Numbered from the stretch's first letter, positions 6,309 to 16,521 are shown. The stretch: DNA of 64,000 nucleotides from JAGQIB01 sp041393395 (GCA_041393395.1 JAWKKG010000002.1:620001-684000), one strand, 5' to 3'. Notes: generated by a model from the letters alone, not told the origin. Made by a program: numbers and translations.

Positions 6309-9300
6309 CTAGCGGGCGGCCGACTCTCCCGGAGTCGGTCGCCCGATGCTCTTCGGGGCCGTGCTCCGGTGCCGTTGCGCGAGCGACCGGATCGCCGCCA
6401 CCCACTCGTTCACGATCCGGTAGTACGTCGGCAGGACGATCAGGGTGAGCACGGTGCTGCTGAGGAGCCCTCCGATGAGCGCCCGCGCCATCGGGTAATA
6501 CTCTGCATTCGCCATGTGCGCTCCCGACATCGCGAGCGGGAGGAGGCCGAGGATCGTCGTCCCCGCGGTCATCAGGATGGGGCGCAACCGGTCGCCGCAA
6601 CCCGTGAGGATCGCCTCCTCCATCGGCTTGCCGAGCTGGCGTTGATGGTTCACGTGATCGACGAGAACGATCCCGTTGTTCACCACGATCCCGATCAGGA
6701 TCACCATGCCGATGAACGCCATGATGTTGAACGGGGTTCCGGTCGCCATCATCAGCCACACCACCCCGAGCGACGCGAACGGCACGCACCCCATCACGAT
6801 CCCGGGATGGATGAGCGATTCGAACAGGCTCGCCATCACGAAGAACACGCACATCAGCGCGAGGATCAGGTTGATCCCCATCTCGTTGTTCTGTTCCTGG
6901 GCCCGGAGGATCCGCGGACCGAAGTTCCAGGCGTAGCCGAACGGCATCTCCACGTCTTCCATCACCGCGCGAACCTTGTCGAGGCCGTCGTCGGCTCGAT
7001 CGCCGCTCCAGGAGCCTCGAAGCGTCACGCCGGTGCGGCGATCCTGGCGGCGAATGGTCTGCGGGCTCCGCTCGAAAGAGAAATCGGCCACCTGTCCGAG
7101 CAGAACCGGTCGACCGTTCTCCACCGCGATCAACGTGGTGGCGAGGTTCTCGATCGATTCCGCGTCGTCGGGCAGGAGCGAGACGGAGAGATCGATCTCC
7201 TTCTTCCCCGTGTTCAGACGCGGGAGCCAGGTGCCGCGGTAGGTCAAGCCGAGCACCTGTGCGATGTTGTCCGCGCGGACGCCGTGGCGCCCGGCCTTGT
7301 CGCGATCGATCGCGACCTGGATCTCGGGGTGTCCCTGATCGAAGTCCGAGAACACGTCCGTCACGCCGTCGATCGCCCGGAGTCGACGTTTCACCTCGAC
7401 CGCGATCTCCTCCAGGTACTCGGTCTCCTCTCCGGAGATCGTGACCTCGAACCCCTTGGCGCCGGTGTCGTTGCCCTCTTCGTCGCCGAAGCGGTACTCG
7501 AGTCCCGCCTGCACCGGCAGGTGCTCGCTCAGTTCCTTGCGCACGGCTTCGAGGCGCTCCGGCGAGAGGTCGCCCTCCCGGAAGAACAGCGAGAACCCGG
7601 CGTAGTCGGCGCCCCAGTACGAATAGACGTCGCGCAGGCCGAGCTCCTCGCGGCGCGGCTCCAGATAGTCCTCCACCGCCTCCACGTAGGACTGCGACAT
7701 GCGCTTGTCCACGGGGCCGGTGTACTGGAACGTCATGCGCAGTTGCTCGTGCTTCACGCCCTCGTCGCTCTCGACGTCCGGCTTGAAGCCGGTGATCACG
7801 ATCAGTCCCACCGTGAGGGCGAGGGTGAGCGGGACGAGCAGGAATCCGGTGAGTCGCGGCCGGCGGATCGTCGTCCAGCGGAGCAGCGATTCGTAGTGCC
7901 TCCGGAGCCGCTCGATTCCCGGCGGCTCCGCGGCTGCGGGTCGGCCTCCCCGGGCCATCCACACGGACATCGCCGGGATCACCGTGAGGCTCACGAGGAG
8001 CGAAGCCACGATCGTCACGCTGATCGTGACGCCCACCGTCCCGAGCCACACCGCGAGCTCGTTCTTCTTCACGACCACGATCGGCGCGAACACGATCACC
8101 GTCGTGAGCGTGGAAGCCACGATCGCGCGCCCGACGTCCTTCGTGCCGCGCAGCGCGGCCGCGACGGGGGAGGCGCCGAGGTGACGCCGCCGATGGATCG
8201 ATTCCAGGACCACGACCGCGTTGTCGACGAGCATGCCGATCCCGAGCATGAGTCCCATCATGGACAGCACGTTGAGATTTCCGCCCGAGAGGTACAGCCA
8301 GATCCCCGTGACGAGGATCGAGATCGGGATGGAGAGTGACACGAGCAGCGTGAGTCCCACTCGCCGCAGGAAGACGTACAGCACCACCATCGACAGCGCC
8401 GACCCGAACAGTCCGGCCTTCCACAACCCGTTCAGCGAGTTCGTGATCTGATCGGCCTGGTTGAAGAACGTGAAACAGTCGATTCCCCGGAGCGCCGGGT
8501 CGAGGTTGATCTCCTCGAGGGTACGCTCGACCTCGCGACAGACCTCGACCGTGTTGAATCCGGACGCCTTCTGGATCCAGAACGCGATCGCGAACTCGCC
8601 GTTCAGGTGCCGGCCGTAGCTCGGGACCGGCGCCGCGTAGACGAGCTCGGCCACATCCGCGAGCCGGAGACCCCGATCGTCGATCGGAAGCTCGCCGAGT
8701 TCGTCCATGCTGTGGATCCCGGACACGGTCCGCACGTCGTAGCGCAGTCCCTGATCGGTCACGCGACCCACCGCGAGATCCACGTTCGCGGCGGCGAGCT
8801 CCTGGAAGAGCCGCTCCACGTCCACGTTGAACTCGCGGATCTTGTCGATGCGCAGATAGACCGCCCCGATCGTGGGATTCACGCCGTCGATGCCCACCTG
8901 GCCCACGCCGGGGATCTGCTGGAGCGGACGGACGATCTTCTGATCGATGAGGTCCCAGTTCTCGGAGAGGTCGCGCCCCTTCGCCGAGATCCGACCCTGG
9001 ATCACCGGGATGTCGTTCGAGTTGAACGTGAACAGAAAGATGTCGCGCACGTCGCTCGGGAGGTCCGGACGCGCCTGGTCGATCTTCTCCTGGACCTCCA
9101 TGCGGAGCACGTTCACGTCGCGGCCCCAGTCGAAGTCCACGCCGATGAATGCCTGGTCCTCGTCCGACTCGCTGAAGATCTCGCGCACGCCCCCGAGGGT
9201 GGCGAGGATCTCCTCGATCGGGCGCGCGATGTCCCGTTCGACCTCGGTGGGGATGCCTCCGGAGTAGGGGATCACCACCCCGATGAAAGGGAACTCGACC

Positions 9301-9416
9301 TGCGGCAGGAACGCGAGCGGCAGACGGGCGAACGCCACGACCCCGAGCACGAGGACGGAGACCAGCGCCATCACGAGCGTCACGGGGCGCCGGAGACACA
9401 GGCGCGTGAGCCACAT
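6309..9416 (-). CDS. RND efflux pump, inner-membrane subunit (second of the pair)
   Basis: A 1035-residue proton-driven exporter of the HAE1/AcrB superfamily, the usual length. It starts MWLTRLCLRRPVTLVMALVS, followed by the porter domain, and has the TM4 signature GMLVDNAVVVLESI. Its first Asp matches AcrB Asp407; AcrB Asp408 is Asn here, as in many HAE1 members outside the AcrB branch. TM10 has GIVVNNGIVLVDHV. It begins one base after the stop of the upstream pump (TGAC-ATG), so the two are translated from one message. Together with the adaptor it should extrude small amphipathic compounds or metabolites through an outer-membrane factor encoded elsewhere. A short soluble tail ends in TPGESAAR. 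Confidence 0.93.
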   Translation of the reverse strand: MWLTRLCLRRPVTLVMALVSVLVLGVVAFARLPLAFLPQVEFPFIGVVIPYSGGIPTEVERDIARPIEEILATLGGVREIFSESDEDQAFIGVDFDWGRDVNVLRMEVQEKIDQARPDLPSDVRDIFLFTFNSNDIPVIQGRISAKGRDLSENWDLIDQKIVRPLQQIPGVGQVGIDGVNPTIGAVYLRIDKIREFNVDVERLFQELAAANVDLAVGRVTDQGLRYDVRTVSGIHSMDELGELPIDDRGLRLADVAELVYAAPVPSYGRHLNGEFAIAFWIQKASGFNTVEVCREVERTLEEINLDPALRGIDCFTFFNQADQITNSLNGLWKAGLFGSALSMVVLYVFLRRVGLTLLVSLSIPISILVTGIWLYLSGGNLNVLSMMGLMLGIGMLVDNAVVVLESIHRRRHLGASPVAAALRGTKDVGRAIVASTLTTVIVFAPIVVVKKNELAVWLGTVGVTISVTIVASLLVSLTVIPAMSVWMARGGRPAAAEPPGIERLRRHYESLLRWTTIRRPRLTGFLLVPLTLALTVGLIVITGFKPDVESDEGVKHEQLRMTFQYTGPVDKRMSQSYVEAVEDYLEPRREELGLRDVYSYWGADYAGFSLFFREGDLSPERLEAVRKELSEHLPVQAGLEYRFGDEEGNDTGAKGFEVTISGEETEYLEEIAVEVKRRLRAIDGVTDVFSDFDQGHPEIQVAIDRDKAGRHGVRADNIAQVLGLTYRGTWLPRLNTGKKEIDLSVSLLPDDAESIENLATTLIAVENGRPVLLGQVADFSFERSPQTIRRQDRRTGVTLRGSWSGDRADDGLDKVRAVMEDVEMPFGYAWNFGPRILRAQEQNNEMGINLILALMCVFFVMASLFESLIHPGIVMGCVPFASLGVVWLMMATGTPFNIMAFIGMVILIGIVVNNGIVLVDHVNHQRQLGKPMEEAILTGCGDRLRPILMTAGTTILGLLPLAMSGAHMANAEYYPMARALIGGLLSSTVLTLIVLPTYYRIVNEWVAAIRSLAQRHRSTAPKSIGRPTPGESAAR

Positions 9417-9417
9417 G

Positions 9418-12400
9418 TCAGCGGCCGCCCGCGCCGGGCGAGGGCAGCGCGTCGCCGATCCGGCCCCGGCGTTCCGCGTGCACCGCGCCGTCGTCGCCGG
9501 GAGTCAGCAGTGTGTAGGTCACGGGCACGACCAGCAGTGTCAGCACGGTCGCGGTCAGCAGGCCGGCGATCACCGTGACCGCGAGGGGGGCGCGAAGCTC
9601 CGCTCCTTCGCCGAGGCCCAGGGCCATGGGGAGGAGACCGAGGATCGTGGTGGCCGTGGTCATCACGATCGGGCGGAGACGCTCCGCGCCGGCTTCGAGT
9701 ACCGCCTCGCGCAACGGCCGGGAACGTCGTCGGAGCTGGTTGATGCGGTCCACGAGCACGATGCCGTTGTTCACCACGATGCCGGCCAGCATGATCGCAC
9801 CGATGGCCGCGATCACGGAGAGCGGCGTGCCCGTCACCCACAGGCCGAGGATCGCGCCCATGAGCGCGAGCGGCACCGTGAACATGATCAGGAACGGGTA
9901 CAGGAACGACTCGAACTGGGACGCCATCACCAGGTACACGAGGAACACCGCGAGCAGGATCGCGAGCTGCAGCGATCGGAACGAGCGGGTCATTTCGTCG
10001 TTCTGGCCGCCGAGCTCGACGGACACGCCGGCCGGGAGCGGAATCTGCGTGAGTCGCGAGGCGAGTTCGGTGGTGGCGGAGCCGAGGTCGCGTCCGGCGA
10101 GGTTCGCCTGGACGATCGCCACCCGCTTGCGGCCCAGACGATGGATCTCGGCCGGGCCCTGCTCCACGTCCATCGACGCGATCGTGCCGAGCCGGATCGG
10201 GACGCCGTCGCGCTCCGCCACGATGAGGTCGCGCACCGCGGTCAACGTGGTGCGCTGGTCCTCCCGGTTCTGGACGCGGATGTCGATGTGACGCTCGCGA
10301 TCGCGGTAGCGCGTGGCCACCTCGCCACGCACCTTGTCCTGGAGTACCGCGGCCACGTCCGACAGACGCAGGCCGAGCCGGTTCAGCTTGTCGCGGTCGA
10401 ACGCGATGCGGATCTCGGGCGATCCGGGCACCAGGGAGACGCGCACGTCACGGGCGCCGCGGAGTCGCGCCACCTCGGCCGCGACCTGGTCCGCGGTCTC
10501 GCCGAGGGCGCCGAGCTCCCAGCCGAACACGTCGACCTCGAGCGGGGTGGAGAAGGAGAGGAGCGAGGGCCGCCCGACCTTCATCGAGACGTCGGGATGG
10601 TGCGCGAAGACGTCGCGGACGCCTTCCAGCACGCGGTCCTCGGTCTCGTGGTCGGCCGTGGCCAGCGCGAGATGCAGGTCGGCCGTGTTCTCCTTGCGCC
10701 GCGGCACCGTACCGCCGCCGTCCGAGCTGATGCCGACGTTCGCGGACACGAGCGCCACGCCGTCGATCTTCCGGAGCGCGCGCCCGAGCTCGGCGCTCAC
10801 GGCATCGGTGCGGGAGAGCGGGGTGCCCTCCGGCAGCTCGATCGCGAGCGTCAGCTCGCCCTGGGACAGCGGGGGAATGAGCTCCGTGCCGAGGCGGGCG
10901 AGGACCACGGCCGACACGGCGACCATGATCGCGACCGAACCGAGGACGAGGCCGCGCCGGCGCAGCGACGCGTCGAGCAGGCGGGCGTACGTCCGGGTCA
11001 CGAGATCGAATCCCCGCTCGAAACCCGCCAGCGGACGGGCGAGCGAACGCCCGAACAGGCCGCCGATTGCGGAGAACAGTCGACCGACCGCACGGATCGC
11101 AGCCGCCGGGAAGGCCACGAAAACCGCGGCCGCCGCCACGCGAAACCACCGCGCGTGGCCTCCCGGACTCACGAGATCGCGCCACTCGGCGGGCCCGGCG
11201 GTCACGGCCGCCCGTCGCCGTCGCCCGAGGGCGAGGATCATCGGCGTCACCGTGAGCGCCACCAGCAAGGAGACGAGCAACGAGAAGGTCACCGTGAGCG
11301 CCTGATCCCGGAAGATCTGCCCCGTGACTCCCTCCACCACGAACACGATCGGCGCGAACACGGCGACGGTCGTGAGCGTGGACGCAGTCACCGCGCCGGC
11401 GACCTCTCCGGTGCCGCGCACGACGGCCTCGGCGTCGTCGGTCCGGTCGCCGGCCGCCGCGTTCTCCTCGCGCTTCCGCGCGATCGACTCCAGCACCACG
11501 ATGGAGTTGTCGACCAGCATGCCCACGCCGAGGGCCAGGCCGCCGAGCGACATCACGTTCAGCGAGATGCCGCGGGAGTACATGAGGATGAACGTCGCCA
11601 CGATGGAGATGGGGATCGCGAGTGCGATCACGAGCGTGCTGCGGAAGTCACGGAGGAACGCGAAGAGGATCACGATCGCGAGGAGTCCGCCGAGGATCGC
11701 GTTGTTGCGGACCTCGTTCACGGCCTGCGCGATGAACACGGACTGGTCGAACAGGATCTTCGTCTCGATCCCGCTCGGGAGAGCCTTCGCGATCCGATCG
11801 AGGTGCGCCTTCACCCGGCGCGCGACCTCCACGACGTTCGCGTCTCCTTCCTTGTAGATCGCGATCTCCACGGCCTCGCGACCGTCCACGTGCGTGATCT
11901 CGGTGCGTTCCTTGTGGCCGCGCGAGACCGTGGCAACGTCGGCGAGCCGGATCGGCTGCCCGTCGCGGACCGCAACCGTCACGTCGAGGATAGAGTCGAC
12001 GTCCTCGAACCGGCTGAGCGTGCGCACGAGATACTCGGCGTTCCGGTCCCGCAGCCGGCCGCCCGAAGCGTTGACGTTCTCCTGCGCGATCGCTGCGTTC
12101 ACGTCCGCGATCGGGATGCCGAGTGCCGCGAGGCGCGCCTCGTCCACCTCGACGCGGATCTCCTCCTCCAGACCGCCGTTCACCTTCGCCGCGGCCACTC
12201 CCTGCAGCGACTCGAGCTCCTTCTTGAGGACGTCCTCGGAGAGGCTGCGCAGCTGGACGAGTGGGGCACTGCCGGCGACGCCGATCCGCAGCACCGGATC
12301 CAGGGCCGGGTCGTACTTCAGGAGCACGGGTGTGCGCGCGTCCTCGGGCATCGAGAGCAGATCGACCTTCTCGCGCACCTCGAGCGCCGCGTAATCCATG

Positions 12401-12702
12401 TCCGTGTCCCAGCCGAACTCCAGCGTCACCTGGGACAGTCCGGCCTGACTGATCGAGTGGACCTTGCGCAGCCCGGGCACCACGCCCACGGCCTCCTCGA
12501 TCGGCCGCGTCACGAGGTTCTCCACGTCGAGCGGCGCGGTGTTCGGGAAGTCCGTCTGGATCGTGACCGAGGGATAGCGGATGTCGGGGAGGAGCTTCAG
12601 GTCGAGGCGTCCGAGCGCCACGAGTCCGAACACGATCGCGGCGATCGTGGCCATCGACACGGTGACGGGACGCTGGACCGCGAAGCGGACGACCCGTTCC
12701 AT
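9418..12702 (-). CDS. RND efflux pump, inner-membrane subunit (first of the pair)
   Basis: A 1094-residue HAE1-type RND transporter. It starts MERVVRFAVQRPVTVSMATI and has the TM4 motif GMLVDNSIVVLESIARKREE (Asp-Asn) and the TM10 motif GIVVNNGIVLVDRI. It is about 50 residues longer than usual because of a cytoplasmic insertion between the two repeats (around RRRRAAVTAGPAEWRD, followed by an extra hydrophobic helix FRVAAAAVFVAFPAAAI). It is clearly a different paralogue from the downstream pump. Its ATG shares one base with the adaptor stop (TGATG). One adaptor followed by two unlike RND subunits is the MdtABC layout, in which the two pumps form a hetero-complex; whether they do so here is inference. 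Confidence 0.93.
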   Translation of the reverse strand: MERVVRFAVQRPVTVSMATIAAIVFGLVALGRLDLKLLPDIRYPSVTIQTDFPNTAPLDVENLVTRPIEEAVGVVPGLRKVHSISQAGLSQVTLEFGWDTDMDYAALEVREKVDLLSMPEDARTPVLLKYDPALDPVLRIGVAGSAPLVQLRSLSEDVLKKELESLQGVAAAKVNGGLEEEIRVEVDEARLAALGIPIADVNAAIAQENVNASGGRLRDRNAEYLVRTLSRFEDVDSILDVTVAVRDGQPIRLADVATVSRGHKERTEITHVDGREAVEIAIYKEGDANVVEVARRVKAHLDRIAKALPSGIETKILFDQSVFIAQAVNEVRNNAILGGLLAIVILFAFLRDFRSTLVIALAIPISIVATFILMYSRGISLNVMSLGGLALGVGMLVDNSIVVLESIARKREENAAAGDRTDDAEAVVRGTGEVAGAVTASTLTTVAVFAPIVFVVEGVTGQIFRDQALTVTFSLLVSLLVALTVTPMILALGRRRRAAVTAGPAEWRDLVSPGGHARWFRVAAAAVFVAFPAAAIRAVGRLFSAIGGLFGRSLARPLAGFERGFDLVTRTYARLLDASLRRRGLVLGSVAIMVAVSAVVLARLGTELIPPLSQGELTLAIELPEGTPLSRTDAVSAELGRALRKIDGVALVSANVGISSDGGGTVPRRKENTADLHLALATADHETEDRVLEGVRDVFAHHPDVSMKVGRPSLLSFSTPLEVDVFGWELGALGETADQVAAEVARLRGARDVRVSLVPGSPEIRIAFDRDKLNRLGLRLSDVAAVLQDKVRGEVATRYRDRERHIDIRVQNREDQRTTLTAVRDLIVAERDGVPIRLGTIASMDVEQGPAEIHRLGRKRVAIVQANLAGRDLGSATTELASRLTQIPLPAGVSVELGGQNDEMTRSFRSLQLAILLAVFLVYLVMASQFESFLYPFLIMFTVPLALMGAILGLWVTGTPLSVIAAIGAIMLAGIVVNNGIVLVDRINQLRRRSRPLREAVLEAGAERLRPIVMTTATTILGLLPMALGLGEGAELRAPLAVTVIAGLLTATVLTLLVVPVTYTLLTPGDDGAVHAERRGRIGDALPSPGAGGR

Positions 12703-13976
12703 CAGCGACCGTCCGCGGCGAGCGTGACCGTTTCGTCGGGATCCGTGGCGGTGGTGTCGGCGTCCTCGCCGTCCGGCGTCTCGTCCGTCGCGGGCTTCTC
12801 GGGCGCGACCCAGCCGACGTCGGCCGCGTTCAGCACCTCGATCTTGCTGCCCATGCGGAGCCCGCCCTGGCCGAGGGAGACGATCCAGTCGCCCTTCTCC
12901 ACGCCGTCGAGGATCTCGATGTGCGAATCGTCGTACAGACCGGTGCGCACCTCGACCTTGCGGACGGAATCCGCGTCCGCCACGAACACCGAGCGGAGTC
13001 CGCCCTCCTCGACGAGCGCCACCTTCGGGACCGCGAGCGCCTCCATCTGCGTGTCCGTGGTCACGCGGACCTTCACGAAGCCGCCCACACGGAGGTTCTC
13101 GGGCTCTCCCTGCACCAGCAACGTGAGACGCACCGTGCTCGTCGTCGGATCGACGACGGGTGCGATGCGCTCCACCACTGCCGGCACCGGCTTCGGCGCG
13201 GCCTCGACGTCCAGGTTCACCTTGTCGCCCACACGCACCTTGCGCGCGATCACGTCGGGCAGGTGGATGCGGACCCGCAGCGGCTCCACGTCGACGATCC
13301 CGAATGTCGGCGAGGCGAGCTGGAGGAACTGGCCGGGCACGATGATCCGCTCCGTGATCTGCCCGGCGAACGGCGCGCGCACCAGCGTTTCCTCGAGCTT
13401 GATCGCCGCGAGGTCGCGCTCCGTGACGGCGAGCTCGTACGCCGAGTTCGTGTCGTCGAACTGATCCTGGGTGACGAGCTGCCGTTCGAGCAGATTCGTG
13501 GCGCGGTCCAGCTCGCGCTTCTGGTCCGCGACCTTGAGCTCGGCCTGGCGGAGGCCGATGCGCTCGCGGTCGTTCTCGAGCTCGGCCAGCACCTGGTTCG
13601 CGGAGACCCAGTCGCCCTCCTCCACCGCGACCTTCTTCACGCGGCCGGCCGTGCGCGCGACGAGCTGCACGAGCCGATCCGCCTCCACGACGGACGACGC
13701 CCGGTAGTAGGCCGAGATCGGCCGCGCGTCGACCCGGGCCAGCTCCACCGGCACCGGGACGACTTCCTCCTCGTCTTCGCCCTTCTTGCCCTTCTTCTTG
13801 CCGTCCTTCCTGGCGGGAGCCGAGCCGTCCCCGCTGTCCCCGCCGTCGGACGTCTCGGCCACCTCCGACGCGTTCCCGAACGGGAGGTCGAGCTTGCCGG
13901 TCTTCACGAGGACGACCGCCGCGATCGCGAGAACGAGGAGTCCGAGAAGCGGGAAGAGGACGACGGGCCGACGCAT
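12702..13976 (-). CDS. RND efflux periplasmic adaptor (membrane fusion protein)
   Basis: A 424-residue HlyD/AcrA-family adaptor. Residues 4-26 form a membrane anchor (VVLFPLLGLLVLAIAAVVLV), followed by a low-complexity charged linker (KDGKKKGKKGEDEEE). The lipoyl half-motifs are LVARTAGRVKKVAVEEGDWV and ETLVRAPFAGQI, separated by an alpha-hairpin (AELENDRERIGLRQAELKVA). A beta-barrel follows (VDVEPLRVRIHLPDVIARKV), then a membrane-proximal domain (EGGLRSVFVADADSVRKVEV). It links the two RND pumps encoded immediately downstream to an outer-membrane channel. It is the first gene of the operon. The acidic C-terminal extension (DETPDGEDADTTATDPDE) is unusual. No outer-membrane factor or local regulator gene is present. 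Confidence 0.9.
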   Translation of the reverse strand: MRRPVVLFPLLGLLVLAIAAVVLVKTGKLDLPFGNASEVAETSDGGDSGDGSAPARKDGKKKGKKGEDEEEVVPVPVELARVDARPISAYYRASSVVEADRLVQLVARTAGRVKKVAVEEGDWVSANQVLAELENDRERIGLRQAELKVADQKRELDRATNLLERQLVTQDQFDDTNSAYELAVTERDLAAIKLEETLVRAPFAGQITERIIVPGQFLQLASPTFGIVDVEPLRVRIHLPDVIARKVRVGDKVNLDVEAAPKPVPAVVERIAPVVDPTTSTVRLTLLVQGEPENLRVGGFVKVRVTTDTQMEALAVPKVALVEEGGLRSVFVADADSVRKVEVRTGLYDDSHIEILDGVEKGDWIVSLGQGGLRMGSKIEVLNAADVGWVAPEKPATDETPDGEDADTTATDPDETVTLAADGR

Positions 13977-14113
13977 GGATTCCCCCGGGGGCGAGAGTGG
14001 ACGGAGAGCGCGTGATAGATCCCTAGACGGAGTCCGGGGCCTTCGGGTTTCGTCGAGGTGCTCCGAGAGAACGCTTCGGGGCCGAACGGGTCAAGAGAAG
14101 CGACGGAGGGGGC

Positions 14114-14167
14114 GCCCCCGGGGGCCGAACGGGAAGCCCCCGGGGGCCATCCGGCTCCCGGGGGCGG
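14114..14167. terminator. Cluster of GCCCCCGGGGGC palindromes
   Basis: The 12-bp palindrome GCCCCCGGGGGC occurs at 14114-14125 and 14136-14147 with a partial third copy at 14155-14167. The copies can pair with each other or fold alone. They lie just downstream of the minus-strand BNR protein gene, in the 255-base gap before the efflux operon (13977-14231), and probably end its transcript. Nothing else was recognised in that gap. Confidence 0.55.
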
Positions 14168-14231
14168 TGAAAGAGAGGTCGTCGACCTCAGCGAGCGGTC
14201 GTGGGCCGGCGCCGACCCACGACCGCGTTTC

Positions 14232-16436
14232 TCACCGGAGACGCACGATGCGACCGGAAGAGGTCCCTTCCGCGCCGGTCACCCGGACGAAGTACACGCC
14301 GGAGTACGTCGGGCGTCCGCGATCGTCCCGCCCGTCCCAGGTGGCGACGTGTCGGCCCGCGTCGAACGTGCCGTCCTCGATCGTCGCGAGTCGACGGCCG
14401 GCGACGTCGTGCACGGTGATCACGACGTTCTGGCGACGCTCGAGCGAGAACGTGACCGAGGTCGACTCGCGGAACGGATTCGGACGCGCGCCTTCGAAGC
14501 GCAGGCCGGTGGTCGTCTCCGCCACCAGATCGGGTGCGTCGGTCGCCCCGACGGGCTCGGCGAGGATGACCGCGTTGTTCGGCCCGCCGGTGAGGATTCC
14601 CTCGGCGGTCGCGAGCGCGCACGTCGGTGCCCGCGCACCGAGGTTGACCGGGAACGTCATCGGCACGGCCAGCGTGCTCCAGGTCTCCCCGAAGTCTTCG
14701 GTGACGCGGGCCGGCGCGCTGAAGACACCCCAGACCGCGCCGAGTCCGTCGCCCCGCATCGTGAGACCCTGGCCGGCGGGCGTGCTCTTCCGAATCCAGG
14801 TCGCACCGGCGTCCGTCGTGCGGTAGATGCCGGGCGTGCTGCCGTTGCGAACGGTGGCGAGTCCGAGCTGGTCGTCGCTCCACCAGAGATCCGACACGGC
14901 GTCGGTGGGAAGCCCGGACTGGACGATCTGCGACCAGGAGGCACCGCCATCCGTCGTGCGGTACAGGCGCGCCGCGGCGGACGCCGTGATCCCGATCGTT
15001 CCGTGCTGCGGATCGCGGAAGTGGATCGCCTGCCCCTGGAACGAGGCCGGCAATCCCGTCGCCGTCGAGCCCCACGTGGCGCCGCCGTCCGTGCTCCGGT
15101 AGAGCGCGGCCGTGCCGGCGGTGTTGAAAGTCAGCAGGAACAGCGACGACGCCGACGGGGCCGCGAACTTCGCGACGCGCTGGTTCGTCGGCAGTGTCGT
15201 CGTGCTCCACGTCGCGCCGCCGTCCGACGTGTAGGCGACCGTACCCGAGTACCCCGCGACGCCGGTGAGCGCGTCCGGTGCGAACTCGCCGGTCTGGACC
15301 CAGAAGAGATCCGGCGGATTCGCGGCCGTGGCCCACGTGCGGCCCGCGTCGTCGCTGCGCATCCACAACCGCGGGTTGCCGCCGGAGTTCGGCTGGTTCG
15401 TCGCGAACACGGTGCCGTCGTGGCGATCGAGGAACGTGAGGATGGGCGCGGACACCGTCTCGGCGAGGTTCGTGACGGCGGACGTGACCGTGAGCGCGCC
15501 GTCGTCGGACCAGCGGATGTCGCCGGTGTCCGACGTCCACACGAGGCGCCCGCCCGGCGTCTGCACGATCGTGGGGAAACCGAGGTTGAACACGGCGTCG
15601 CGCAGTGTCCAGGTGGCGCCGCCATCCGTCGTCTCGTGCAGATCGCCGCCCTCGAGATAGCTCGTGAGGAACCAGCGCTGCGAATCCATCACGGTCGCGC
15701 GAAACCGGTAGAGCGGCTCCGTGGGAGCCGACATCAGCGTCCACGTGACGCCGCCGTCCGTCGACGTGCCGAAGCCGAAGTCCTCCTCGACGTGTCCGGT
15801 GAGCGCGTCGGAGAAATAGATGTCGTTGAATCCGAAGAACGGAGGCGTGACGAACGCGTTCCAGGTTGCGCCGCCGTCGGTGGTGCGGTGCGCGACGTTC
15901 TGTCCCACGGCGTAGCCCTCGAGTCCGGTCCGCCAGAGGTGCCGGCGGATGAGTCCCGAGCCCGGCCCCACGTCGCTCCACGTGAGTCCGCCGTCGGACG
16001 AGCGGAAGACGCCGCCGGCCTCGCTCGCCGCGGACAGATCGCCGCCCGGAACGGCCACCACGTCGCGCAGAGGCGCGCCCGGGTGCGCCACCTCCGCGAA
16101 CGAGACGCCGCCATCGGTGCTCCGCCAGATGCCGGTGCCGACCGCGATCACGGTATCCACATCGGGCGCGTGAACCGAGAGGAGGTGCGCGGGCAAGGTG
16201 TCCCAGTCGTGAAGGGCGGTCCAGGTGGTGCCGCCGTCGTCGGTGCGCAGCACCGCGCCGTCCGTGCCGACCGCGTATCCGCGCTGCGCCGTCGGGAACG
16301 ACAGGCCGAGCAGGGCCGAACCCTGGGGCTTCGGATGCGTCCAGGTGAACTCCCAGTCCGTCGCGGCCGTGACGGCGGGGAGCAGGGATACGACGGTGGC
16401 GGCGAGCAGGGCGATCGGCGGGGCGGCGGGGCGCAT
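14232..16436 (-). CDS. Secreted BNR/Asp-box repeat protein with sorting-type C-terminus
   Basis: A 734-residue precursor with a signal peptide (IALLAATVVSLLPAVTA). The body holds about a dozen Asp-box units (RTDDGGTTW, RSSDGGLTW, RTTDGGATW, TSTDGGVTW, RSTDGGATW and others) spaced about 45-60 residues apart. This predicts one or two beta-propellers of the Ycf48/sortilin/sialidase-like type. The catalytic residues of sialidases are not evident, so a binding or scaffold role is more likely. The C-terminus is the shared sorting module: ARPNPFRESTSVTFSL, HDVAGRRLATI, ATWDGRDDRGR, SGVYFVRV and RIVRLR. The ATG at 16436 gives a clean signal peptide; the longer open frame upstream is rejected. Confidence 0.85.
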   Translation of the reverse strand: MRPAAPPIALLAATVVSLLPAVTAATDWEFTWTHPKPQGSALLGLSFPTAQRGYAVGTDGAVLRTDDGGTTWTALHDWDTLPAHLLSVHAPDVDTVIAVGTGIWRSTDGGVSFAEVAHPGAPLRDVVAVPGGDLSAASEAGGVFRSSDGGLTWSDVGPGSGLIRRHLWRTGLEGYAVGQNVAHRTTDGGATWNAFVTPPFFGFNDIYFSDALTGHVEEDFGFGTSTDGGVTWTLMSAPTEPLYRFRATVMDSQRWFLTSYLEGGDLHETTDGGATWTLRDAVFNLGFPTIVQTPGGRLVWTSDTGDIRWSDDGALTVTSAVTNLAETVSAPILTFLDRHDGTVFATNQPNSGGNPRLWMRSDDAGRTWATAANPPDLFWVQTGEFAPDALTGVAGYSGTVAYTSDGGATWSTTTLPTNQRVAKFAAPSASSLFLLTFNTAGTAALYRSTDGGATWGSTATGLPASFQGQAIHFRDPQHGTIGITASAAARLYRTTDGGASWSQIVQSGLPTDAVSDLWWSDDQLGLATVRNGSTPGIYRTTDAGATWIRKSTPAGQGLTMRGDGLGAVWGVFSAPARVTEDFGETWSTLAVPMTFPVNLGARAPTCALATAEGILTGGPNNAVILAEPVGATDAPDLVAETTTGLRFEGARPNPFRESTSVTFSLERRQNVVITVHDVAGRRLATIEDGTFDAGRHVATWDGRDDRGRPTYSGVYFVRVTGAEGTSSGRIVRLR

Positions 16437-16521
16437 GGTGACTCCAGGTTTCCGGGGAGGCGAACGTCGAGAATACCCCACCGAGCGCGCCGGGCGCCGA
16501 TTCGTACGACCCCAAGCGAAT

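Noticed and set aside
9283..13464. 1393-codon open frame on the plus strand opposite the RND operon
   Set aside because: Low-complexity, charge-rich translation with no recognisable motif, antisense to two unmistakable RND genes and the adaptor.
14114..14167. Repeated GCCCCCGGGGGC palindromes considered as an origin or recombination site
   Set aside because: Position just after a gene end and simple GC symmetry fit a terminator better; no DnaA boxes or integrase nearby.
14232..16436. Regularly spaced repeats considered as a CRISPR-like array
   Set aside because: They are in-frame coding repeats (Asp-box units) of varying length and sequence, not direct repeats with unique spacers.
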